Assembly: GCA_002118135.1 (NCBI GenBank)
Contig: BDIU01000013.1
Span: 496,001 to 560,000 of the forward strand
Direction of reading: 5' to 3'
Length of the DNA stretch: 64,000 bases
Source: Trebouxia sp. TZW2008
Lineage: Eukaryota; Chlorophyta; Trebouxiophyceae; Trebouxiales; Trebouxiaceae
The notes under the pieces are model-generated. The model was not told the origin of the DNA and did no database searches. It saw only the letters and a list, made by a program, of their open reading frames with translations. Made by a program: the position numbers and the translations under genes. Shown piece by piece: positions 24,090 to 34,690 of this stretch. Every line of letters starts with the position of its first letter. The stretch's first letter is position 1.

Positions 24090-24609
24090 GGCTCTCGCAA
24101 GAGGTAAGTCACAGACACGACCTGTCCTGCTGATGGTCTAGATCAAAATCACGGCGCTTCCTCAAACAGCGGCGTTGGGGCGGCATGTCGCAGCCACAAT
24201 AGATCAACTGCAGCGTGACAGCTGTTCAGGGCTATGTGCTAACAGTCAAAATGCAATGTCGGCATGTTGCATCATGTCCACTCTGTACAGATTAGGCTGC
24301 GTTGCCTGCGCACACTGATCACTGCTTTGATCATTCATCATTTGCTTAGAGAAGGAAGGCTCCCTCAGCAATTGCATTTTTGTATTTCAGAAATTCTGCT
24401 TAAAATCAAGGCAGCAAGACTTGCCCGCGAGTTTGCCGCACAGTCTTCGCAAAGTTCCTGCGCCGCAGCATCTGCTAGTGCAAATTATCGCTGAATTCGA
24501 TGTTGCACTGTACATATGAAGTGTCGTCACTGTGTTGAGCAATCGACGTCATGCGCAGTAATTCTAAGACAAAGGCTGGTACCTCCAGAATCAGTCAAAG
24601 TGGCCAGTG
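24090..24609. promoter_or_regulatory. divergent promoter region of WDR82 and the ankyrin-RING gene
   Basis: About 520 bp separate two outward-facing start codons. No TATA box or other element can be named with confidence. Confidence 0.4.
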
Positions 24610-27600
24610 ATGCCGCGACCGGCCAAGAGCAAGCCGCCTGCCTCTGCTATTGACGCTTTGAGCTCCACTGTGTCTCCTTGCGAAGAGACGTTGGAAGCAA
24701 GCGGTGCGGGCAGGGATGGACACGTGAGTGAGTGCAGCGATGGATCTCCGCTTCCCGTCGACGTTGCCTACACGGGTGGATTCGGCAATGGGGATGGTTC
24801 ATGCTCCTGTGCTCGATGTTTGCGAAAATGCGCACCTTACATCTCCTATCCCGGGTATGGCCTGCCAGTGGTTGTGTGTGTTGATTTCAAGTCACCTTTT
24901 CCGCTATCTGTTTGCACAGCTCTGCGTTCCATCTGTACCTAGTGCATATACTTTGCTGCCAGTCGCTGGCGTTTGAGGCGTTTGGCTCAAAACGTTGTGC
25001 CGCAATAAGCTGCTTCGGGTGCTGATCAGACTGTTCTCATGCAGGGAGGCTGTTGACGGCATTGCCCGCAGGGTCTCACGCTTTTACACTCAAACAGCGT
25101 CAGACAGTGTTGAAAAGCACACTAGCAATGGGACTGCTAGCCTGCAAGGCACAGATGATGTTCATGCTGTAGCTGAGAACATTTATGATATTGCAATTAC
25201 ACAAGCAGATGCAAACAACCTCAGAGACAAGCTAAAGTTCTTTCATGACGTCTGCCATGAAATAGCAGAGATCTTGTCTATACCGGCAGCTCAGCACGGA
25301 CATGTCAACATTATCCTGGTCTTAGCAGAATATGGAGCAATATTTGATATCTGTGATGCACAAAGAGGCGCAACACCACTCATGCATGCTGTAAACAATG
25401 GACATTTTGGCGTTGTTGTAGCTCTGATGAAGGTGAGCTTTGTCAAGCTGCACTGACCACGGTTTATGCTAGGTTGAGGTCTGTTCACCATCTCAACGGC
25501 TCAATGCTTCTGCTGCAGGTCTTTGTAAATCCTGATGTCAAAAATCATCGTGGACAGACGGCACTTATGATCGCAGTATTTCCAGGTAATTTCTGCTGTT
25601 GACAGACTGACAGGGCAGCGTACTAGACAAAGTTGCTTGTGAACATGTCTGATTTCATTTCCTACTGATACTGCAGATCGCGTGCAAGCTGCTGAACTAC
25701 TGATCAAGCAAGGCATGGCTGACATTGAAGCAGAAGATGACAGTGGTCGCACAGCAATGTCACACGCTGCTAAGCATGGTAGCATGGACTGTTTGAAGCT
25801 GCTGGGCAAAGAACATGCTGACGTCTTTCACAAAGATAACGAGGGCAAGACACCCTTGCAGATTGCTGAGGTTTCTTCTAGACATGAGGTCGTCACTGCG
25901 TTAAAGAAATTGCAGCAGGTAATTACAACTTGCGCCAGTGCTCTTCAACCTCACGTGTCAAACTTTTGCAATAGCAGACTGCTTATCCTCAATGAAGCTG
26001 AGCATGCTTTGTGATTGCAGCTTCAGACAATGCGCATGAGATGCGAGAAGAGAAAAGGACAGAAGGATGCAACTCAACAACAGGCAGAACTCACTGCAGA
26101 CCAGATCGCCGAGCGTCAAGCCACAGCAGACGCTGCTGCTCAGGTGAGAATTGCTGATGCGCAATAATCTGCAAGCCACAGGAGCAGCTTTTTAGCTATT
26201 TGCTTGACTATGCTGTGGTACTGATGGTGGCAATACCAGCTGTAGCATATGTGTCGTTAACCCAGCAGCAGGCAAAGCTGCAGCTAGTCTGCTGCAGGTT
26301 GTTGATTGTCAAGGCGCTACATCCATTGGTGTCATGTTTACGTTCTGACAGTTTTCTACATGCTTTCTACCATTGCACATTGACACGGCAAGCATAATGT
26401 TTTGGTCTTACTTTTCGTCTTCTGCAGGCTTTGTTAGCAGAAGAAGATGCTGAGAAGGACAAGGTGGAAGTACAGAAACCCAAAGCAAAGAAGCCTAAGG
26501 CCAAAGGTATGTATCTCCATTCTGCAGCTGTAAGTGCTGGTCTGTGTAGCTCTTTTGAAACAGACTGGTTTCCTGTAGCAATACTGCCGTTACAGCTATG
26601 TATGCCAATTGGATGTTGTGTAACTCAAGTGTGTGTTCAGCACTATTGTGCCCATGCTGCTTTGCCTCATGTCCCAAGACTCTTTTTGTTGTCACTGATG
26701 CAGTCTGTCTTGGTATGCTTCTGATTGTAAATGATGTGTTGTTGCAGGCAAGGCCAAAGCTGCTGCAGCGTCGTCACATGACAACCTGCAAGCTGCAGCG
26801 GCAGCCAATGGCAACAGTCATGTATCAACATCTCATGACACTGCATCGCATGCAGCTACAGCCCACCAAGCTGAACAACGTCATGGTGATGCACATGACA
26901 CTGCACAGCCGTCAGCTGCCTCCCGTGTCTCTGCCTCAAGCCTAGCACGACACGAGTCTACTTCACAATCAAGTCCAGATGTCTCACAGCAGCAAAGCAG
27001 TGCCTCGTCATCACAAACACAAGCTCAAGCTCAGTTGCCTCCCCACTCTCAGTCCCAGGTGCATGATGAGAGTGCCTCACCACTGGCACCTCAGGCTATG
27101 CAGCACTCTTCACCACAGGCTCACAAGTCAGTGCCCTCTAGTGCATCATCCAGCCCAATGCCAAGTCCTAGACCCAGGTCGGCTGCCTCAGATGCCGACT
27201 CAGTACATGATGAGTCTGACTTGCCAGCTAGTGCTTCAGCTTCCCAGCTCTCCAGGGCTGAATCCCCCGCACAACACCCTGCGCCAGTACAAAGTCCTGC
27301 TGGGCAGCATGCGTTCTCCCAGCAGCTGCGCCATGCCCTTTCTCCGGCAGCTAGAGCCCTTGCACAGCAGCCCAAAGGGTCTGTCAGCCCGCAGAAAGGA
27401 TTGTCGGCACCTGTGCAGCCTGCATCTCAATCACAGGCGTCCTCTGCACCACAGGCAAATGCACTGTCAGACCTGATTAGTGCCATGTCACGCCCCTCAT
27501 CAGCATTGCCCTCCCCACGTCAGTCAGCGCCAGCCTCCAATGTTGCTTCCCGTCCTACCTCAGCCAGCAACGGCTTGCCATATGGGTACCTCCCTTTCGT

Positions 27601-30600
27601 GCCACCCAACGGCTCTGTCACTCCAGGCAAGAAAGCAGCCACGTTTACATCAGCTGCATCTCCTTTCAACCCTGCAGCAGTGTCTCAGGACTCTTCTGAG
27701 GCCTTGTCTGAGCTGCTAGATGATCAGTCCCTGCAGTCAAGTAGCGCCCAGTCAGGGTCACCAGTCACAGCCCCTAGAGGTGGCAGCTTGACAGTATCAT
27801 CTGGCAGGCAGACCCCAAACAGCACGCCAGATGATGCAGAGGTGCCCAGTTCCCCTCCTGTCACCACACCAGTCAGAAAGCCCCCAGGCTTGCCTTCACC
27901 TGTGCCCCCCTTGCATGGTCAGGACACTGCAGCAGACCTGGACGCTGTCATCAGGAGTGACCGCTGGCCAGACAACGTCAGCAGTAAAAGTGAGACTACA
28001 GGCCATCCTGACAGCCCCAGCAACGTCAAAGGCTCCCTGCCCTTGCAGCCCTCATCTATGTCAGTGCCATCTATGTCTGGGCCCTTGTCTGACGATGGCT
28101 CCCAGGTCTCCTCACAGACTGCAAGTGAGACAGCAGACTCCAAGAAGGCCCGCCTAGAGAGGGAAAGAAGACAGATGCTGAAACAGGAGGCCAAGCATCT
28201 GGCAGGCAGGGAGCGCATCCAGAAGCGCGAAAGGGAGCAGCGCAATGCTGCAGCTGCTGCTCAGGACAAGCGGCAGCAGAGAGAGCATGCTATCAGGGTT
28301 GCTGCCAAGATTGCTGCCGATGAGGCGAAAGCAGCTAAGGCAGCAGCGCGGGCTGCTGGCCTTGTAGGCTACAGCCCTCAGTCTGACAGAGGCCGCTCAA
28401 GAGAAAGAGCTCATTCCAGGTAGAGTTCATAACAATGCATATGCATCATTCAAGTTGGTGTTGCCACAATATGAAGCTGCGACGCAATCAACTGCCATTG
28501 CAGTGCTACTTTGCAAGTTTTGACCATTCTTGTTTGCATAATCATTCTTGACATGTGCCTGTCCCAGCTTGTCAGCACTGACTGCATATTCTCATGGCTC
28601 AATTTACAGCTTGTCAACCTCACCATTCATGCTGCTTCATTACAATGCTTTCGTAATGGCAAACTTGTTTCTTGATCAGAAGCCCATCTGAATTTCCAGC
28701 ACAGAAGTGTCAGGCAGGCACATGAATGTCTGCGTTTTGACTTGGCATGCTGCTGGCAGGGACCCAGAAGGACATGAGTGGGATCCCAGCATGCATGATT
28801 CGGCATACCATGATCCAGCATACTATGACCCCAAGTATGATAGCAAGCGCATTCCTGCCCGGGCTGACCCCCGCCATGATCGCCACAATGGCTGGAGCTC
28901 CACCCACTCTGGCTCTGACTATGACCACTCACCTGGACCTGCCTCTGACTATGACATCACAGAGTACCGTGAGAGGTTGCCACGCTCTTATGAGCCACAG
29001 CGCGGCAGGGGCAACAGAGGCAGGTCAGCAGGCAGAGGGGGGCGTGCAGGCAGAGGTACACTTTCAGCTGTTACAGTAACCTCTCTTTGCAAGGAAACTT
29101 GATGTAAGGACATTTTTGATGTAAGGATAATGCAATTGGTGGCCAATCACTGCATTCTGGCTGAAGTGGCACCTCTGAGTAAGGACAAACTAACATAAGG
29201 ACGGACAAAGCAGTCTTTACAAAGAGAAGTCACTGTAATGGCTTGTTGCGTCTGCTGCAGGTCATATTGTCTGCCAATACTTCCATGTTTGCATGTGCTG
29301 TACTGCATTTTCATTGCTACATTCTGTTCTGCATTCAGGTCCATCATTTGTTGAAAGCTTTTTACTGTCTTGGGGACTCAACATCATGTCATTCAGACAA
29401 TGTTGTGCAGATCAGTTCTGCGTTAAGAGCTTGTCATGAAGCATGTGTTGCATTGGGACTGCTCCTGATGGCAGTGTATGATACAGAATATTTGCGTTAC
29501 CACGCCCCTTTTTGCACCATCATGCCGTGTTTGCCACACCTCAAGCAAACTCTGACTTCCAAGCACTTGCAAGACAGGAGCAGTTGCAAACATTCATCCT
29601 CAAGCCTGTACTGTCAGGCAATCTACTGGCGATGTAATACCTGACAAGCTTCAAAGTCATGTGCATGGGCAAATGCTGATCACTGCTTGTTGTGTCACAG
29701 AGGGCAGGGGCGAAGGAGGGCGTGGCAGGGTCAGAGGCCGTGACCCTAGACCTGACTACGCTAGACCTGAGTACCCCAGACATGACTACCCTAGACATGA
29801 GTATGCACCAGAACCAAAGGCCAACGTGGACCCTCTTGCCTTCATTGGTCTTCCCAAGACTCAAGCTGCCAGGAATGATTCAGAGCATGGTGGCAGCCAC
29901 CCTGACCCCTTGGAGTTTGCCACTGGCATGCCATCAGGGCCACAGCATCAGCTACAAGGCCTCCTCATGCAAATCCCACGCCTAAAGCATGACCCAGGCC
30001 AAGAGCATGGGCTGACGTACCTGCTCAGAGAGCTCAGGAAGGTTGTGTCGGCAGCCAAGAAGCAACATATTCATCTCCCACATGAGGCTGAAGCTGCCAT
30101 TTCAGAGCTTGACAAGACATCAGTAAGGAGCACTTGCACTGCTGTGCCTGATTGCTGCAGCCCTTACATGCTGAACGTAACCATGTCACTGAGTGCTTGC
30201 AGCTTGCTTGATGAACTTGCTGTCTCTGCTTCGTAATGCAGGTGCTTTGAATACAAGAAGGAATCATTGCTTTGTCATGCCTGATTGCTGCAGCCCTTGC
30301 GTGCTGGATGGCACTGCATCCCTAAGCTTTTGCAATTTGCTCATTCTTCTGCTGACTGCTCCATCAGTGTAGATGCTCCATCTGTTTCCTTTTGTTCTTG
30401 CACTTGCCTTAGTGTGATGGACAGAAGCAGATTTGCTGTGTTCAGCTGTTTGCGCTTTGTTCTCCCTAAGCGCATTTACCCAAGCCATGCTCTGCATCAC
30501 TGTGCAAACATCCAAAAACTGATTGTGATTGCTTGTTTTGGTGGCTGCAGGGTGCTCGTGCCCGTCTCAACACAGCCATGATGGCAGTGCCTGTTGATAT

Positions 30601-31498
30601 TGTATCCCTGGAGCTAGCCATTGAGCTTGGCAGGGAGTGCAAGCTGCTCCACAAGGACATCCTTGTTGAAGCTGACACCATGCTCAGACAACTCAGGCAG
30701 CGTAACAGGTACCCCAACGCAAGGCAGGCTGCTGAGCCTCGGCAGCTGTATAAACCATCAGACACCCACCCGTACCCCTCAGAGCACAGGAACGCCCACG
30801 CCCATCCTGAGGCTAGGCGGGGGGGTCATCATGGGGGTGACCCCAGGCCTTGCACTGACACCAGACAGCGTGCTGAGCCCAGGCCTCGCTCAGAATCAAG
30901 ACAGCCGGCTGATGCCAGGCAACACTCTGACGCTAGACATCAGCCTGATGCAAGACAGCACCCTGGTCCTAGGCATCAGACTGGGCCCAAGCAGCAGCAG
31001 CAGCAGTATGTACCATATCAGCCTCAGTCTGAGCCACATCGCCAGCAGCAGCAGCAGGGTCAATTGCCAGAGGCACGCAATGGCCGTCATGAGCATGCTG
31101 AATCCTCCAGCAACAAGCACCAGCAGCGCAGCCATGCTGAGGCTGCTCATGCACCTCGTAAGGGCAACGCTGCCCGCAACAGCAGTGCTGCAGCGGCTGC
31201 TGCTGCAGCTAACGCTGCCTTGCACCCAAGCAAAGTTGAGCATGCCCCTGCCAATGCAGCTCCAGCAGTCAAGAGCAGCGCTGCTCAGTCGCAACGAGGC
31301 TCCCATGTGAAAGACTCTGCAGGGCCAGAAAGCGACGATTGTGTTGTCTGCTGGGCACATGACAAGGATGTGGTCTGTATTCCTTGTGGTCATGTAGCCA
31401 TGTGCAAGTCCTGCAGCAAAGCAGTGATGGCCCAATCGGGGCTCTGCCCAGTCTGCAGGCAGAACATCAGAGAGATTGTTCAGCTATACAGGACCTGA
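24610..31498 (+). CDS. Ankyrin-repeat, RGG-rich, C-terminal RING protein (probable E3 ubiquitin ligase)
   Basis: Ten exons: 24610-24854, 25045-25432, 25519-25585, 25677-25918, 26021-26143, 26428-26506, 26748-28419, 28760-29055, 29701-30122, 30551-31498; 1493 codons plus TGA, all in frame. Order: acidic start with a Cys-rich patch (CSCARCLRKC), four or five ankyrin repeats over about residues 150-310 (GATPLMHAVNNGHFGVVVAL, GQTALMIAV, GRTAMSHAAKHGSMDCLKLL, GKTPLQIAE), a charged helix, a very long Ser/Pro/Gln-rich disordered region, a coiled-coil-like basic segment, an RGG/RGR region (RGRGNRGRSAGRGGRAGR), and two amphipathic helices. After a Gln/Ala/His-rich stretch it ends in a C3HC4 RING: CVVC, CIPCGHVAMC, CKSC, CPVC. 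The RING at the extreme C-terminus resembles ankyrin-RING and IAP-type ligases. RGG suggests RNA binding. Substrates are unknown. Confidence 0.9.
29074..29235. mobile_element. 162-bp MITE, Tc1/mariner (pogo-like) type
   Basis: Inside an intron of the ankyrin-RING gene, CAGTAACCTCTCTTTGCAAG at 29074 faces its imperfect inverse at 29235 (reverse strand CAGTGACTTCTCTTTGTAAA). Both ends are bounded by TA (29072-29073 and 29236-29237), the target duplication of Tc1/mariner elements, and CAGT ends are typical of pogo-like elements. The interior is non-coding with repeated TAAGGA motifs. It is a non-autonomous element; no transposase is in the window. Confidence 0.75.
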
Positions 31499-32301
31499 TC
31501 ACAGCCTATCCTATCAAAATTCTGGACAGAGTATTGTCGTAGCAACCAATAAAGCTTGAGGCAGCTGAGACTGTGCAATGCAAGCACAAGTTTGCGATCA
31601 GTGCTCTATCTTTCCCTTGCAAATGGTGACCCCAAACCCACATGATTGTACACTGCTAGCTTTTGATCCTTTTGCCCGACTTGGTAGTAATAGGCGTCTG
31701 CCCTGATCAGCTTTAGCTATTTTGGTAACAACTTTGTTATGATTGGCGTGTTGTGCTATAGCAGGCAGCCAAGGTCCCCGGAGCCTTCATCCAATTGCCA
31801 AGGACAAAGTTGATTTGGCAAACCCTTACCACCCTTAAAGTTTGCTTCCTCATTGCCTGTAGTCCGAGTACAGGGCCTCATGCCACCCTTGTGCCAAAGA
31901 CGCTAGCGATTATTCAGGGCTGAACTGTTGAACAGCGGACATCATATTACAGTAACGGATTGACATACAGTATCTGCTCGCCATGTCCGCATCAGTAATC
32001 AGATCTTATTGTAATTGATTGAATGAACAATGTGCAGCATTTCTCTAGCTATGAGCGTTGTTTAGCAAAGGCTACCTCGAGTCAAGCCACCTCATGGTAT
32101 AATCCTTGCTTTGCATTACTCATGATGCATCTGTGCTTGTGCAAGAAGTTAAAAGGAGAGCTGGACTACTCGATGTCCGGGCCAAACACAAGTGGCATCT
32201 GTCAAAATATACTCCGAGTATCAGTGCTGCACTACTGATCAGAAGTAAAGACTGTAAAAGCAATCACGTATGAACAGAGCAACGTCAAGTGTTTTCTCCC
32301 C
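31499..32301. other. intergenic, convergent 3' ends
   Basis: An AATAAA lies near 31549 in the ankyrin-RING 3' UTR. No other gene or RNA was recognised. Confidence 0.5.
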
Positions 32302-33036
32302 TCATGTCTTTGGCTGCTGCAGCGCCTGATGTTGCGCAATTGCTTGCTGAGCTGCAAGCGCTTGTTGCTGAGCAAGTGCCTGCTGCTGCGCTAGCAGTTG
32401 CTGCTGAGGCATAGTTTGCTGTTGAACAGCAGAAGCTGATTGCGACACAGTTGGCTGCTTCTGGACTGTTGCATGCTGCCCTGAAGACTGCTGCTGGCCA
32501 AAAACTGATTGCCCAACAGCTGGCTGCTGCAGCAACGGCTGCTGTGACTGCTGCTGTGACTGCTGCTGCTGCTGCTGCTGCTGTTGCTGCTGCTGTTGCT
32601 GCTGACCTGCAGCTTGCTGAGCCAGTGCTTGCTGCTGTGCGTGTTGCTGTGCCTGCTGCTGCAGTAGCGCCGACTTGGCCAACGCTTGCTGCTGCGCTAA
32701 TGCTTGCTGCTGTGCTAGTGCCTGCCTCTGTGACAGCAACTGCAGATGCCCCAGTGACTGATACTGACTCAGCGCAGACGGTTGACCAGCTGAGCTCTGA
32801 GCATGCTGAGCAGCGAGACTGGTTGCTATTGTGGAGACTGGCAGCCTAGGAGGCAACAGCTGTTGCACTTGCTCTGCAACTGGGAAGTGTTGCATGCGTG
32901 TTGGATGCACCAGCTGTGCAAGTTGCTGCTGCCCTGAGACAGCATGCTGAGCATGCGGCTGGGAGAAGATGGTTTGCACAGGCCGCTGATGTACAGGCAA
33001 TGGCTGCTGATGTGCCTGCTGCTGCTGCTGATGTGC

Positions 33037-33067
<31 letters not shown>

Positions 33068-34366
33068 TGTGGCTGCTGCGTTTGCTGCTGGATTTGATGC
33101 TGGCCCTGCTGAATGGGCTGAGATGCAGGTTGCTGACCAGATTGCAGGACTGCCTGTTGTATGGGCGGCTGCCCAAGCTGTGGTGGCTGTCCATTGGCAA
33201 CCAGTGGAGCAGCTGCAATGCCTGCCATCAAATCAAAGCAGCCTTGAGTACACAAAAGTGGCAGTGACCCAGTAGATGAGCTTAGATGTGCAGGCGCAAA
33301 ATGCCTAGTGCAGCTGATGCTGAAGGGTTGTTAGTACACAGGAATGACAACAGCACAGTCGAGTGGATGAGCATGAATGTTTGGTCACAACATGTGGGAG
33401 GCAGCTAGTGCTGGAGGCTGGCAGCACATTTGCTCACCGTTTGGCTGCTGATACACCAACTCTGGATGTTGTTGTCGGTACTTTTCCAGCAATGTTGACA
33501 CAGCTACTGGCTGTGGGACAACATCTGCAGAGCAAGCACAAGCTCAATCATGTAATCAGTCAGATGCCTGAAAGCAATTAAGGTACACAGACAAGCAGAA
33601 TCACTGAGTGATGTGATCACTCAGTGAATCTGACTGATCAAGATCAGCTCGCAGCAACACGCCTGGAAGCAGACCTTACCTGCCAGAAAGAGAAGCGCCT
33701 TCCAGTCATGAACTGCAGTAGCTGCACAGGACAGACACAATTGCTTAGTTTGGTATTGCTCATGCACATGCAGATCAGCCAGAGCGGCATGGGGATGCAG
33801 CAAGGGTCTCACCAACATCCTTGTATTGCAATGTGCTCCTATGCTGTGTCTGCATCTGAACATTGGCTCTGCGAGCAAGCTCTTCCAGCAGTAACTCCTG
33901 CCAGCACAATATGCATCAGACATGAAAGTTTCAGGCTTGATTTGTGTATCAGAGTGTAAAACTCTAGCAACTATTGTTGCAGACTTACCGCTGCTCTGGC
34001 AACAGCAAAGCTTGCCTCGCTGGACACTGCTTTAACATCGCCTTCTGACTTGATGATGCGCTTGATCCTGGCCAGCGGGAGCACCTGTGTCATGCTCGAT
34101 GCGTTTGGACAAAGTCTACGCTATGGGAACGCAAGAGCAACATTGTTTCTTACCAGTCCGGAGGCGTCTTTATCCGACTCTTTGTCTACGGCATGTTGCG
34201 AAGTTGGTTCGTTGTCTTGCTGCTCCTGAGCGCCGATGCTTGGCTGCTGCTGGAGCGCAACAACCGGTGCAGCCATCTGAGGCTGCGCAAGCTGAGGATA
34301 AGTCGGCAGGACAGGAACCTCGCCTGATCCCTGCATGCTGGGCGTCGGAAAGGTGGCGGTCGACAT
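32302..34366 (-). CDS. Histone-fold protein (NF-YC / DPB3-type) with long glutamine-rich tail
   Basis: Six exons on the minus strand: 34366-34154, 34084-33989, 33897-33813, 33712-33680, 33524-33438, 33221-32302; 477 codons plus TGA in frame. After a Pro/Gln-rich leader comes a histone fold at about residues 72-165: LPLARIKRIIKSEGDVKAVS, ARAAELLLEELARRA, TLQYKDVV and FLADVVP. This pattern is shared by NF-YC and by the DNA polymerase epsilon subunits Dpb3/POLE4 and CHRAC subunits. STLQYKDVV followed by FLADVVP sits closest to plant DPB3-1/NF-YC10. The last exon codes about 305 residues, largely Gln and Ala with His/Pro, including pure Gln runs encoded by CAG/CAA (CTG/TTG on the plus strand). 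The partner would be an NF-YB/Dpb4-like histone fold. The subfamily is inferred. Confidence 0.85.
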
Positions 34367-34690
34367 GTTGATGGACCTGATACTCTGTCAGCAGGGTTTT
34401 CAAGGTGGCGCGACCTGATCGCCAACAAACGCGACCGGATGTGCGTCTCGCGGGCTATGCTAGAAAGCGGCAATTGCTGCCTTGACCCTCGAACCATTGC
34501 ACCCTTGAACTCACTTCTTCTTCATGACACACGTGATACACCTGCTGAATGCAACTTGCTTTCTTCCAAAATGCTGTTGAAGCATTGCTTGAGTCAATCA
34601 CATCTGTTGACTGGCCGAAGGCTGCAAATCTTTCTCTCAGTGTTGGGAAAGCAGATAACTACCTACATGTCATGACATTGCAAGCTCATG
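34367..34690. other. short spacer between same-strand genes
   Basis: 3' flank of the ABC-F gene and promoter of the histone-fold gene, both on the minus strand. No feature was identified. Confidence 0.4.

Noticed and set aside
26979..27476. 165-codon His/Pro-rich frame in the ankyrin-RING gene
   Set aside because: Alternative frame of the low-complexity exon 26748-28419.
30896..31435. 179-codon minus-strand frame opposite the RING exon
   Set aside because: The plus-strand frame carries a complete RING and fits the 1493-codon model.
32451..33275. Alanine- or leucine-rich plus-strand frames
   Set aside because: They are complementary reads of the CAG-rich glutamine tail; the minus frame connects to the histone fold.
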